The notes: generated from the letters alone by a model not told the origin. Positions 36,229-46,028 are shown, counted from the first letter of the stretch. The stretch: DNA of 64,000 nucleotides from Crocinitomix catalasitica ATCC 23190 (GCF_000621625.1 NZ_JHXV01000011.1:1-64000); one strand, 5' to 3'. Numbers and translations: made by a program.

Positions 36229-37448
36229 TTCTTAAATTTTTCTAGAATAAGTGTAGAATTGGTTCCGCCAAATCCAAATGAATTAGACAATACACAATTT
36301 AGCTCTTTTTCTTTAGTTTTTGCAATTATATTAAGTTTTTTTGAGTCTTCGTCAGGAGTTTCAAAATTTATATTCGGAGCGATGAAATTATTTTCCATCA
36401 TTAACAATGAATATACGATTTCACTTGCTCCAGCCATCCAGCATTCGTGGCCAGTCATTGACTTAGTAGAACTTACTGGCACTTGTGCTTCTCCGAATAG
36501 TTCAGACAAAGCAATTGCTTCAAAAGTATCTCCAATTGGTGTAGATGTTGCGTGTGCGTTGATATAATCAATATCACTAGGCTTCATTCCAGCTTGTTCT
36601 AAAGCCATGTTTAAAGACTTTAGCTGTCCTTCTTTATTGGGACTTGAAATATGATCTCCATTGGATGAGAAACCATATCCTTTAATTTCTGCTAATATAT
36701 TTGCTCCACGTGCTATGGCAGATTCGTATGACTCTATAATCACAGTCGCTCCACCACCACTAGGTACCAAACCATCTCTGTCTTTATCGAATGGTCTTGA
36801 TGCTTTTGTTGGTTCATCCTCCCGAATAGAAAATGCGCTTAAGCCGTCAAAACTTCCAAAAACATATTTGTTCACCTCTTGAGCTCCACCGCAAATAATC
36901 ATGTCTTGTAATCCCATCTTTATCAATAGATATCCAATACCTATTGCATGAGATCCTGAAGCGCATGCAGCACTTACAGTAAAGTTAATTCCTTTTAATT
37001 TGAATATGGTTGACAGGTTCATTGTAACCGTACAATTCATTGATTGAAAAATTGAACCACTACCTAAAAGTGTTGTATCTTTTTTCTCTCTAATTCTGTC
37101 AGTAGCCTCAATCACAGCTGCGGCAGAAGAATCATTACCGTAAAGAATTCCAGCTTCTTTAGCAATTAGATCCTCAACAGTTAATCCTGCAACTTCTAAC
37201 GCTTCTTTTGTAGCAACGTACGCATATTTAGATTGTTCAGACAATTGAATTCGGTCACGACGTCCCAATTCTTTTTTAAGATCAGGCTCTTCAATTAGTC
37301 CTGTTAAACCAGATCGATATCCGAATTCTTTTCGTTCTTGATCTATTCCAATCCCACTTTTACCTTCGTATAGTGATTCTTTTACTTCTGCAAGGTTTTT
37401 ACCTATGCAAGAGTATATCCCCATACCTGTAATTACTACTCTTTTCAT
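36225..37448 (-). CDS. FabF-like beta-ketoacyl-ACP synthase
   Basis: A 407-residue ketosynthase of normal length. Cys162 lies in FTVSAACASGSHAIG, the first His in INAHATSTPIGD and the second in STKSMTGHECWMAGASE. All catalytic residues are present. It sits 4 bases after the ketoreductase and overlaps ACP1 by 4 bases. Being near the ammonia-lyase end of the operon, it may perform the first extension of the aryl starter; that is inference. Confidence 0.9.
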   Translation of the reverse strand: MKRVVITGMGIYSCIGKNLAEVKESLYEGKSGIGIDQERKEFGYRSGLTGLIEEPDLKKELGRRDRIQLSEQSKYAYVATKEALEVAGLTVEDLIAKEAGILYGNDSSAAAVIEATDRIREKKDTTLLGSGSIFQSMNCTVTMNLSTIFKLKGINFTVSAACASGSHAIGIGYLLIKMGLQDMIICGGAQEVNKYVFGSFDGLSAFSIREDEPTKASRPFDKDRDGLVPSGGGATVIIESYESAIARGANILAEIKGYGFSSNGDHISSPNKEGQLKSLNMALEQAGMKPSDIDYINAHATSTPIGDTFEAIALSELFGEAQVPVSSTKSMTGHECWMAGASEIVYSLLMMENNFIAPNINFETPDEDSKKLNIIAKTKEKELNCVLSNSFGFGGTNSTLILEKFKK

Positions 37449-37452
37449 ATAA

Positions 37453-38184
37453 TTATGAATATAAGCCCCCGTTGATATTAATTATTTCACCGGTAATATA
37501 TCCGGCTTTATCAGAAACCAAAAAGCTTACCAAATCGGCAACTTCTTGCGCTTCACCAAAACGATTTGCTGGAACTAACTTTTTAAGGTCGTCTACAGGT
37601 AAATCTTTAGTCATATCTGTTGTTATAAATCCTGGAGCAACAGCATTTACTGTAATTTTACGTTTAGCAATCTCTTGTCCTAAAGCCTTTGTTGCAGCAA
37701 TCATGCCACCTTTTGCAGCAGAATAATTAACCTGCCCCGGATTGCCTTTAGTACCAGATAAAGATACAATATTTACAATTCTACCATAACGGTGTCTAAG
37801 TAATTTCTGCATTAACGATTGTGTAACGTTGTAAAAACCTTTTAAGCTAATATCTACAACACTATCCCATGCTTCTTCTTCCATTAAAGCGAAAAGGCCA
37901 TCTTTCGTTATGCCGGCATTATTGATAATAACCTCAATTATTGATTCAGGATTATTTTCATGCCATTTATTTAAAGCTGTTGTTACTGCCTCCTTATTCT
38001 CTACTCTAAAAGGTAAAGGTTCAGCACTTCCTCCATTTTCTTTAATAAGTCGAACAGTTTCGTCTGCTGCTGCGCTGTTACTTGCGTAATTGACAAGAAC
38101 ATGATAATTATGATCTTTTGCTATTGTAATGGCAATTTCTCTACCAATACCTCTTGATCCTCCGGTGACTAAAGCACATTTCAT
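37453..38184 (-). CDS. FabG-like 3-oxoacyl-ACP reductase
   Basis: A 243-residue short-chain dehydrogenase. NAD(P)-binding TGGSRGIGREIA is at residues 7-18, with NNAG later and the catalytic Ser plus YSAAKGG (YxxxK) in VSLSGTKGNPGQVNYSAAKGG. IININGGLYS closes the protein. It reduces the 3-keto group after each condensation. It follows the ammonia-lyase gene by 16 bases. Confidence 0.9.
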   Translation of the reverse strand: MKCALVTGGSRGIGREIAITIAKDHNYHVLVNYASNSAAADETVRLIKENGGSAEPLPFRVENKEAVTTALNKWHENNPESIIEVIINNAGITKDGLFALMEEEAWDSVVDISLKGFYNVTQSLMQKLLRHRYGRIVNIVSLSGTKGNPGQVNYSAAKGGMIAATKALGQEIAKRKITVNAVAPGFITTDMTKDLPVDDLKKLVPANRFGEAQEVADLVSFLVSDKAGYITGEIININGGLYS

Positions 38185-38200
38185 ATTAAAAGTATTTGGT

Positions 38201-39718
38201 TTATTTGTATAACTCTTCAGTTAAAAAATTTCTGACCCGTGTAATTTTTTCAAATCCTGGCTCATCTTTGTCTATACCTGCAGCCAATTCACTAATTTGG
38301 TTAAAAATAGCTAATGATTGAGCGCCAATTTTATCTTTACATTCACTGATGTCAATCGCTTGTGCAATCGCAATCAATTCAATGGCTAAGACTTGGTAAG
38401 TGTTTTCAATTACAGTATCAGCAATTAAAGCACTGTTCGTACCCATACTAACAATATCTTGATTGTCGTTATTACATGAGATTGAATGAACATACATTGG
38501 GTTTGACAATGTTTGATTTTCTGCAGTTGTTGAAGTCGCAGTAAATTGCATTGCCTGTAAACCGAAGTTTAAACCTAAAGTTCCTTTGTTCAAAAACGGA
38601 GGAAATTTTTCGTTTAATCTTGCATTTAGTAAATAGTTCAATTGTCTTTCCATTAACATACTCAATTTGGTAATGGCAATTTTTACTTTGTCCATTTCAA
38701 ATGAAATATAATCACCGTGGAAGTTACCACCGTGGAATACGTTGTTTGCTTCAACAATTGTGATTGGGTTGTCGTTTGCAGAATTTACTTCGTCAACAAC
38801 AGTTTTTTGAGCATAATCAATTGTGTCTACAATTGGCCCTATAATTTGCGGTACACAACGTATGCTGTAATACTCTTGTACTTTTTCTACAAACTTATCC
38901 GGATGAATACTTGCATTTTTGAATAAATGGTCTTCTCTTTTTTTGATTAATTGACTACCAGTTAAAAATGTACGCATTCTTTCAGCAACTTCTTGCTGCC
39001 CTTTATGCTGTTTTACACCATTTAATTCTGCCGAAAACGAATCATCATATGACGAAATGATTTCGTTGATCATTGCTGATATTTTGATAGACCAGTCAAT
39101 AAGATTTTGTGCTTTCCAAATATTTAAAAGCGCTAAACCAGACATGCATGATGTTCCGTTAATCAGTGCTAAACCATCTCGTAACTTAAGATCTAAAGGA
39201 GTTATATTTTTCTCCTTCAATAAATCAGCTGTCTTATGTCTTTCACCGTTATGGTAAGCATATCCTTCACCAATTAAACCTAAAGCCAAATGAGCCAATT
39301 GAACTAAGTCTCCACTTGCTCCAACCCCCCCATGACAATATATTTCCGGATAGATATTGGCATTTAAATACGTTTCGAGTGTTTCAATAACACCCATACT
39401 TACACCAGATTTAGCGAGAGACAAAGAGTTAAGTCTGCAAATCATTGCTGCTCTTGTTTGTTCTTCTGTCAAAACATTACCTGTACCTGCAGCATGACTG
39501 CGGACCAGATTATACTGTAATGTTTTAAGGTCGTTAGGAGCAATTTTATATTGCGCCATCGGGCCAAATCCGGTATTGATACCATAAATTACTTTGTCGT
39601 CAGAAAACTCTAATAAAAATTCATAGGTTTTTTGAATCTTTACTTTTTGTTCAGCATTAATATCAAATGAACTTTGTTCAGTGATAGCTGAAATTAGTTG
39701 GTCAAAGGTTACTCTCAT
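38201..39718 (-). CDS. Aromatic amino acid ammonia-lyase (flexirubin-type tyrosine ammonia-lyase)
   Basis: A 505-residue HAL/PAL-family enzyme, first in the minus-strand pigment operon. The prosthetic MIO group forms from Ala134-Ser135-Gly136 in GGVGASGDLVQLAH. The catalytic Tyr lies in IYGINTGFGPMAQY. The substrate-selectivity pair is Ser74-His75 in NLVRSHAAGTG, as in histidine lyases and, from memory, as in the tyrosine ammonia-lyase of the Flavobacterium johnsoniae flexirubin cluster, which this protein closely resembles. In this setting it should make 4-coumarate from tyrosine as the polyene starter. Confidence 0.88.
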   Translation of the reverse strand: MRVTFDQLISAITEQSSFDINAEQKVKIQKTYEFLLEFSDDKVIYGINTGFGPMAQYKIAPNDLKTLQYNLVRSHAAGTGNVLTEEQTRAAMICRLNSLSLAKSGVSMGVIETLETYLNANIYPEIYCHGGVGASGDLVQLAHLALGLIGEGYAYHNGERHKTADLLKEKNITPLDLKLRDGLALINGTSCMSGLALLNIWKAQNLIDWSIKISAMINEIISSYDDSFSAELNGVKQHKGQQEVAERMRTFLTGSQLIKKREDHLFKNASIHPDKFVEKVQEYYSIRCVPQIIGPIVDTIDYAQKTVVDEVNSANDNPITIVEANNVFHGGNFHGDYISFEMDKVKIAITKLSMLMERQLNYLLNARLNEKFPPFLNKGTLGLNFGLQAMQFTATSTTAENQTLSNPMYVHSISCNNDNQDIVSMGTNSALIADTVIENTYQVLAIELIAIAQAIDISECKDKIGAQSLAIFNQISELAAGIDKDEPGFEKITRVRNFLTEELYK

Positions 39719-39758
39719 ACGTTTGAGATGGTCTTTTTTTTGGTTTAATAATAATCGA

Positions 39759-39766
39759 CAAAGATA
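39759..39766 (-). promoter_or_regulatory. Putative -7 box of the pigment operon (minus)
   Basis: Minus-strand TATCTTTG matches TAnnTTTG, 41 bases before the ammonia-lyase start. It lies 7 bases from the oppositely oriented box below, so the two arms may be co-regulated. Confidence 0.5.
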
Positions 39767-39773
39767 ATAAAAT

Positions 39774-39781
39774 TATATTTG
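39774..39781 (+). promoter_or_regulatory. Putative -7 box of the pigment export operon (plus)
   Basis: TATATTTG matches TAnnTTTG but ends only 4 bases before the ATG at 39786, which would make the mRNA nearly leaderless. The assignment is therefore tentative. Confidence 0.35.
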
Positions 39782-39785
39782 CTTC

Positions 39786-42700
39786 ATGATTGGATTGCCA
39801 GCTCGATGGTATAGGTATTGGAATAAACGGAAAATCACATTTTCTATTCTACTTATATCACTTACTTTATTATTTGGATATAGTGCTGGAAACATCACTA
39901 TTTATGAGGATATTACGAAGACTTTACCCAAGTCTGAAACCTTCGAAAATTTCGGTAAATTAATTGATCATCAAGGTATAAATAGGTCGATATTTTTTTC
40001 AATTAAGGCCAAAAGTGACGAAGATTTAGCAATATTGGGTACTGAATTTTCAGATGCTTTATCCAATTCTACCGGAGAAGATTTAAAAGGGATTCGTTTT
40101 CAATTGAACGAAGAGGATTATGGAATTTACGATTATATCGACAGTAATATTCCTTATTATTTTGAAAAAAGAGACTATGCTGAATTAAAAACGAAGTTAG
40201 GAAGTGACTCCATTCGAAAAAAAATAAAAAATAATCATCAGACATTATTCTCTCCTGAAGGATTGTTTTTGAAGAAATATATCATGAACGATCCGCTTTC
40301 TGTCACAGGTATAGGATTGAAAAAATTAGAATCATCTGAATTGCAATCAAATTTTGAGATTGTTGATGATTTATTTATGATGCCAGATGGTGAAAGTTTA
40401 TTGGTGATGGCATCGCTTAATTATTCATCAAATAATCAAGAAAAGAATCAGGTACTTGTTGATAAAATTGAGCAAATAAAAGCAGACTTTTCCGATCAAA
40501 TGGAAGTTGAGTATTTTGCTGGATTTTTAATCGCTCAGGCGAATGCAAATCAAATTAAAGCAGATACACAGTTGACTTTAACGATTTCAATAGTCGCGAT
40601 TCTTGCCTTATTGTTTTTCTATTATCGCAACTTGTTTTTACCAATATTTTTCATCGTTCCAGCAATTCTCGGATTGTTATTTGCATTGGTGATGACTTAC
40701 TTTATTCAAGGTTCTATCTCGGCAATTTCTATCGGGGCAGGTGCAATTGTACTGGGAATTGTAATGGATTACTCTTTCCATTTTTTTACGCATTTAAGAC
40801 ATAGTTCGTCTGTCGAAGAAACCTTAGAAGATATATCCTTGCCCTTATTGACGGGCTGTTTAACAACAACACTGGCTTTTTTAGCTTTGCTTTTCACAAA
40901 TTCTCCTGTCTTACAAGATTTTGGTTTGTTTTCGGCTTTAAGTCTCGTCGGTGCATTATTGTCTGTACTTTTTGTTTTGCCAGTAATATTGCCGAAGTTC
41001 ATTCAAAAATCATGGTCGAAGAAAAAGACGTTTGAATTTTCATTCAATATCGGCACAAAATTAAAATGGGTAATTGGTATCCTGATTGTTGGATTTTCTG
41101 TTGTTGCCATCTATCACGCAGGAGATATTGAATTTGATGATGATTTAATGAATTTGAATTATTATCCGGATGAGTTAAAGGAAATAGAAACAAAGTTTAA
41201 CAATATTGATCCAACAAATGAAAAACGTGTATTCTTATTGGCTCAAAATGAATCGAAAGAAGCGGCTAGTCAATTGAATTATGAAATTTTTGAGGATTAT
41301 ACAAGATTAAAAGGTAATGGTAATATCGCTGGTTTTTTGAATGTTGGATTCTTTGATTTACCTAAAGGTGTTAAAAATCAAAAAATACAATCTTGGAATG
41401 AGTTTTGGGAGGAGTATCATGATTCTATCGCACCAGTTTTAGATGATTTGGAAAACGAATTGGGTTATTATGAAAGCACATTTGATGACTTTAAAGAGAA
41501 GACGAATGGCAATTATCGGATCAATGCCACCGATGCTAGAATCCCTTTGGTATCTGCCGATATTGAAAAACTGATAGATTCAACGGATGGGAAATGGACT
41601 TTTATCAGTTATTTCGATGTGCATAAAGATGATAAGGATAGTATTATTGCGCAAATTAAGGAAGCACATCCGGATATCGCAATTGTTGATCGAGGAGCAA
41701 TTGCAGGGGCATTAATTCAAACCGTTCAGAGTGATTTTAATTTTATTTTATTGGTTTCATCCGGGCTTGTCTTCATTTGTTTATTATTGGTGTATGGGCG
41801 TGTAGAATTAGCTTTGATAACGTTCTTGCCAATGATATTAAGCTGGGTTTGGATTCTAGGTATAACTGCTATGCTCGGGTTGAAATTTAACTTTGTAAAT
41901 ATTATATTGTCGACTTTTATTTTTGGTTTGGGAGATGATTTTGCCATATTTATAACAGATGGATTTCTGAATAAATTTTCAAGGAATAAAGATGTCATCA
42001 AACCTTATCGACAAGGAATTTTATTGTCTGCTACAACAACAATAATAGGTACTGGCGTATTGATTTTTGCGGTACATCCTGCATTAAATTCAATTGCATT
42101 AATTTCTATTATTGGAATGGTAGCGATTTTAATTATTTCGTTTACAGTTCAACCATTTTTATTGCGCAAACTTATTTTAGAGAGAAAAGAGCGAGGTTTA
42201 CCACCGATAACGCTTTTTAATATAGGTGCTTCACTTTTTTCTTTTGGATTTTTTATAGGGGGATGTTTAGCGCTTTGGCCGTTGCAATTTGTTTTCCGAT
42301 TGATTCCATTTGGTCAGAAAAAGTTAAAATTATTATTCCATCATCTCATCCGAATATTTACGTGGATGCTTATGAAAGTCATGTTTAATGTTCGAAAAAG
42401 GAATTACAATACTTCAGATTTCGATTTTTCTAAACCGTCCGTAATCATTGCGAATCATCAATCATTTATTGATATTATTAACCTGTTGAGCTTTCACCCA
42501 AAATTGGTGATCCTTACAAACGATTGGGTTTATAATTCTGTGTTGTTCGGTTCGCAAATTAGATATGTGAATTTCTTGCAGGGTTCAGCTGGTGTGGAAG
42601 AGAATATAGCTAAATTAAAACCGTTAATTGCTGATGGGTATTCCGTTATTATTTTTCCTGAAGGAACACGTTCTAAAGATAAAAAAATAGGACGGTTCCA

Positions 42701-43592
42701 CAAAGGTGCGTTCTATATCGCGCAAGAGTTGAAGCTAGATATTACACCCGTCTTGTTGCATGGCTTTAATGATACAATGCGTAAAAATGATTTTATTCTA
42801 TTAAATGGGACATTAAGTACTGTTGTATTGCCAAGAATTTCACCAGATGACCCTCAATTTGGAGAGGGGTATAAACAACGAGGTAAAAATATCGCTGCTT
42901 ATTTTAAAGAAGAATTTAAAAGGTTTGATTTGGAACATGCAGGAAGTAAGTATTTACAACCTAAAATAATCAGTAACTATATTTATCGCAGTCCAATTAT
43001 TGAGTGGTACGTAAAAGTGAAATGGCTTTTTGAGCGAAAAAACTTCGACTTATACAATACCATTATTCCGCAATCGGGTAATGTATTTGATTTAGGTTGT
43101 GGTTATGGTTATTTGTCTTACTATTTGATGTTCCGTTCGGACGATCGAAAAGTGATTGGTGTTGATTATGATGCTGATAAAATTGAGATTGCGAATAATT
43201 CATATTCAAAAAATGATCAGATCGATTTTATTGCTGCTGACTTAAGAGATTTACATCCGGAGAATGCAAGCGCAATCTTTTTGAATGATGTTTTACATTA
43301 TTTACCTGCAGAAGACCATAAAAGTGTTTTAAAAAATTGCCTAAAAGGGCTTAATGAAGGTGGCGTTTTAATTGTTCGCGACGGTGTAAAGGATTTAGAG
43401 AATCGGCATAAAAAAACGGAATTAACAGAGAAATTTTCAACCAAAATATTAAAGTTTAATAAGACGGAAAATCAATTGAGCTTTTTTTCTAAAGAATTAA
43501 TATTCAATTTTGCAAAAGAGAATGATTTGAATTGTGAAATAGTAGAACAGTCAAAAAGCACGTCAAATATTTTATTCATTTTAAAAAAGTAG
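39786..43592 (+). CDS. Trifunctional MMPL exporter / acyltransferase / methyltransferase fusion
   Basis: A 1268-residue protein with three parts. Residues 1-870 form an MMPL/RND-type exporter: an N-terminal helix (15-35), a periplasmic domain, a helix block (about 255-405), a second periplasmic domain and a second helix block (about 645-870). Residues 880-1060 are a PlsC-like acyltransferase with NHQSFID (890-896) and PEGTRS (958-963). Residues 1080-1268 are a SAM methyltransferase with DLGCGYG (1102-1108). It should export or assemble the pigment lipid at the inner membrane. This fusion type is known in flavobacterial pigment clusters. Confidence 0.9.
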   Translation: MIGLPARWYRYWNKRKITFSILLISLTLLFGYSAGNITIYEDITKTLPKSETFENFGKLIDHQGINRSIFFSIKAKSDEDLAILGTEFSDALSNSTGEDLKGIRFQLNEEDYGIYDYIDSNIPYYFEKRDYAELKTKLGSDSIRKKIKNNHQTLFSPEGLFLKKYIMNDPLSVTGIGLKKLESSELQSNFEIVDDLFMMPDGESLLVMASLNYSSNNQEKNQVLVDKIEQIKADFSDQMEVEYFAGFLIAQANANQIKADTQLTLTISIVAILALLFFYYRNLFLPIFFIVPAILGLLFALVMTYFIQGSISAISIGAGAIVLGIVMDYSFHFFTHLRHSSSVEETLEDISLPLLTGCLTTTLAFLALLFTNSPVLQDFGLFSALSLVGALLSVLFVLPVILPKFIQKSWSKKKTFEFSFNIGTKLKWVIGILIVGFSVVAIYHAGDIEFDDDLMNLNYYPDELKEIETKFNNIDPTNEKRVFLLAQNESKEAASQLNYEIFEDYTRLKGNGNIAGFLNVGFFDLPKGVKNQKIQSWNEFWEEYHDSIAPVLDDLENELGYYESTFDDFKEKTNGNYRINATDARIPLVSADIEKLIDSTDGKWTFISYFDVHKDDKDSIIAQIKEAHPDIAIVDRGAIAGALIQTVQSDFNFILLVSSGLVFICLLLVYGRVELALITFLPMILSWVWILGITAMLGLKFNFVNIILSTFIFGLGDDFAIFITDGFLNKFSRNKDVIKPYRQGILLSATTTIIGTGVLIFAVHPALNSIALISIIGMVAILIISFTVQPFLLRKLILERKERGLPPITLFNIGASLFSFGFFIGGCLALWPLQFVFRLIPFGQKKLKLLFHHLIRIFTWMLMKVMFNVRKRNYNTSDFDFSKPSVIIANHQSFIDIINLLSFHPKLVILTNDWVYNSVLFGSQIRYVNFLQGSAGVEENIAKLKPLIADGYSVIIFPEGTRSKDKKIGRFHKGAFYIAQELKLDITPVLLHGFNDTMRKNDFILLNGTLSTVVLPRISPDDPQFGEGYKQRGKNIAAYFKEEFKRFDLEHAGSKYLQPKIISNYIYRSPIIEWYVKVKWLFERKNFDLYNTIIPQSGNVFDLGCGYGYLSYYLMFRSDDRKVIGVDYDADKIEIANNSYSKNDQIDFIAADLRDLHPENASAIFLNDVLHYLPAEDHKSVLKNCLKGLNEGGVLIVRDGVKDLENRHKKTELTEKFSTKILKFNKTENQLSFFSKELIFNFAKENDLNCEIVEQSKSTSNILFILKK

Positions 43593-43605
43593 ACTTATCA
43601 AAACG

Positions 43606-45126
43606 ATTGATTCAACATACGATATAGTAATTATTGGCTCGGGATTAGGAGGGTTAGCTTGCGGTAATATTTTATCAAAAGCAGGATTTAAAGTGATCAT
43701 TCTCGAGCGCAATCATCAAATTGGTGGAAATTTACAAGTCTTCAGTCGTGACAAAACCGTTTTTGACACAGGCGTTCATTATATTGGAGGATTAGACAAA
43801 GGACAAAACCTTTATAAAATATTCAAGTATTTCGGAATTATGGATCACTTAAACTTGATTCGTATGGACGAAGAGGGTTTTGATCGTATCAATTTTTTAG
43901 GCGAAGAGAAGGTCTATAAATATGGCATGGGATATGACAAATTTTATGAAAATTTAGTTGCTGATTTCCCAGAAGAAAAAGAGGCGATTAGGAAGTATTG
44001 CGACCTAATTTTAAATTTTTGCGACAGATTTCCAATGTATCAATTAAGGGATGAGGTGGGCAAATATTCGATGGATGAAACTTTATTAGTAAATGCCAAA
44101 GAATTGATTGAATCTTTGACCGATAATGAACGACTTAGGGATGTTTTAGGTGGAACGAATGCATTGTATGCAGGAACTGAAAAAACACCTTTTTATGTGC
44201 ATGCATTAGTGGTCAATACCTATATCGAATCGTCATGGCGTTGTGTGGATGGTGGATCTCAAATTGCAATTTTAATGCAAAAGGAAATCCGTAAGCATGG
44301 CGGTGAAATAGTTAAAAGGGCTGAAGTAGTAGGTGTCGAAAGTGAAGATGGTAAAAATTTATCAGCTGTTGTTTTACGTGATGGTAGAACTGTAAAAGGT
44401 AAAAACTTCATTTCCAATATGCACCCCAAACAAACAATTGATGTTGTAGGTGAAAAGTTTTTCAGAAAAGCTTATGTCAATCGAATTAAAGGATTGAAAA
44501 ATACAATTTCTTCCTTTACTGTTCACGTTGTATTTAAAAAGAAAACATTCAAATATATTAACCATAATTTATACTATTTCAACGAAACTGGTGTATGGGA
44601 CATGGTTGATTATGATGAGGCACAGTGGCCAATGAATTTTATGTTTTCTACGCCAGCCAACTCTAAAGATCCGGAATATTGTGATGGAGCTTCCATTATG
44701 TGTTATATGAAATCCGAGTTGTTTGATCCATGGCGCGATTCGTTCAACACTATTGCAGAGAAAGGCCAACGACCACAAGACTACCTAGATTTTAAGGAAG
44801 AATGTACGCAGAAAATATTAGATTTGGTAGCGTCAAAAATCCCAGGATTTAAAGATAAAGTTGAAAGTTATTATGCCTCAACGCCTTTAACTTTTAAAGA
44901 TTATATCAATACAGATGATGGTCACTTGTATGGAATTGAAAAAGACTCAAACGATGGTTTAAAGACTTTTATTAATCCTAAAACAAGAATACCTAACCTA
45001 TTCCTTACCGGTGCAAATATTAATTTACACGGAATTCTAGGCGTTAGTATTAGCTCAATTGTAACTTGTGCCGAATTAATTGATCGTCACGAATTATTAG
45101 CTAAAATCAATGAATTTGGAGAATAA
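43606..45126 (+). CDS. Carotenoid-desaturase-like NAD(P)/FAD-dependent oxidoreductase (start codon uncertain)
   Basis: The frame is open from 43585 and encodes the FAD-binding motif YDIVIIGSGLGGLACGNILSK at 43618-43680. The first canonical start codon, a GTG at 43693, lies beyond that motif and would delete it, so the true start must be upstream, where no ATG, GTG or TTG is in frame. I place it at ATT 43606 (506 residues); ATC 43597 is an alternative. The family (phytoene desaturase/CrtN-like) would oxidise or isomerise the polyene. The end, FLTGANINLHGILGVSISSI, fits the family. It lies 13 bases after the exporter gene. Confidence 0.8.
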   Translation: MDSTYDIVIIGSGLGGLACGNILSKAGFKVIILERNHQIGGNLQVFSRDKTVFDTGVHYIGGLDKGQNLYKIFKYFGIMDHLNLIRMDEEGFDRINFLGEEKVYKYGMGYDKFYENLVADFPEEKEAIRKYCDLILNFCDRFPMYQLRDEVGKYSMDETLLVNAKELIESLTDNERLRDVLGGTNALYAGTEKTPFYVHALVVNTYIESSWRCVDGGSQIAILMQKEIRKHGGEIVKRAEVVGVESEDGKNLSAVVLRDGRTVKGKNFISNMHPKQTIDVVGEKFFRKAYVNRIKGLKNTISSFTVHVVFKKKTFKYINHNLYYFNETGVWDMVDYDEAQWPMNFMFSTPANSKDPEYCDGASIMCYMKSELFDPWRDSFNTIAEKGQRPQDYLDFKEECTQKILDLVASKIPGFKDKVESYYASTPLTFKDYINTDDGHLYGIEKDSNDGLKTFINPKTRIPNLFLTGANINLHGILGVSISSIVTCAELIDRHELLAKINEFGE

Positions 45127-45129
45127 GAC

Positions 45130-45948
45130 TTATTGATTTTCAGTTTTAATTGGATCGATCTCGAAATTAATAATGATATCATCTTTTTTCTCACCACTAT
45201 TAACAATTAAAAAGTCATTCCAAACAATTTCTGCTGTTAAATTTTTATTCTTTGCATAAGAAGTTGGAAAAGGGAATTCAACCTTAACATGTGCCATTTC
45301 ACCTTTTTTTATGACTTCCATTTTGGGTTTGTGGTCATTGTTGATTTTATTTCCACCATCAAATAAAATTTCAATTTTAGACTCATCAAATATTGCATAG
45401 TCTGTCCCTTCGTATAAAACGTCAAAAGTGACATAAGATTTTTTAGCATTGATTCTCGTTCTATCAACTGTAAAAGTGAAATCTCCAACCTTAAATTCTT
45501 CTTGAGCAACAGGAATTTTATAATTCGGAATAGTCTGAACTTTACCGTCTAAAGAAATTGTTTCTATCCCACTAAAAGTATATTTTACATTTTCTGCGTG
45601 GTAATTAACACCATCTTCTCTAGTAGCGTTGCAAGTTACTCTTTTTGAACTGTGCGGTAAAACTACTTCTCTTTTTCCTTTATAAGTATCTCTTCTATCT
45701 GCATTTAAGTTGAAATAAGAAGTATCTAAATTGACGATAATTATTTCGTCAGATTTATTTTGCATTTCGAATCTGAATTTTGTAAAATCTTTAAAGCTTA
45801 CACAATCATAGCATTTCAGATTATAGGTGTCAGTTGAAATTTCATCTGTATCCTTAAAAAAGTATTTATGATCTGGGTGATCAGGTTTTTGAGCAACCAC
45901 GTTCATACTTGTTAATGCGAGTGTTAAAAAGAATAAAATTTGTTTCAT
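45130..45948 (-). CDS. Exported protein of unknown function inside the pigment region
   Basis: I start at the ATG at 45948 (272 residues), because MKQILFFLTLALTSMNVVAQ is a clean signal peptide; an ATG eight codons upstream is less likely. The mature part is beta-rich with several FKFEMQNKS- and VKVEFPFPT-like strands and few helices. No family is recognised. It is antisense to the flanking pigment genes and ends 3 bases after the desaturase stop. It may be unrelated to the pathway. Confidence 0.6.
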   Translation of the reverse strand: MKQILFFLTLALTSMNVVAQKPDHPDHKYFFKDTDEISTDTYNLKCYDCVSFKDFTKFRFEMQNKSDEIIIVNLDTSYFNLNADRRDTYKGKREVVLPHSSKRVTCNATREDGVNYHAENVKYTFSGIETISLDGKVQTIPNYKIPVAQEEFKVGDFTFTVDRTRINAKKSYVTFDVLYEGTDYAIFDESKIEILFDGGNKINNDHKPKMEVIKKGEMAHVKVEFPFPTSYAKNKNLTAEIVWNDFLIVNSGEKKDDIIINFEIDPIKTENQ

Positions 45949-45969
45949 AAGATAATTTTCAGTGTAATA

Positions 45970-45977
45970 CAAATATA
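45970..45977 (-). promoter_or_regulatory. Putative -7 box of the exported-protein gene at 45948
   Basis: Minus-strand TATATTTG matches TAnnTTTG, 21 bases before the ATG at 45948, which also supports that start. Confidence 0.45.
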
Positions 45978-46028
45978 ATTGATTTTTCAGAAAACTAAAA
46001 TAGACAAATACTGCATAGAATTTCTTGT

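Noticed and set aside
43583-43592. A AAA AAG slippery heptamer just before the stop of the exporter fusion
   Set aside because: A -1 shift there enters a frame that stops after about 12 codons, not the desaturase frame, which would need +1. No stimulatory structure is evident.
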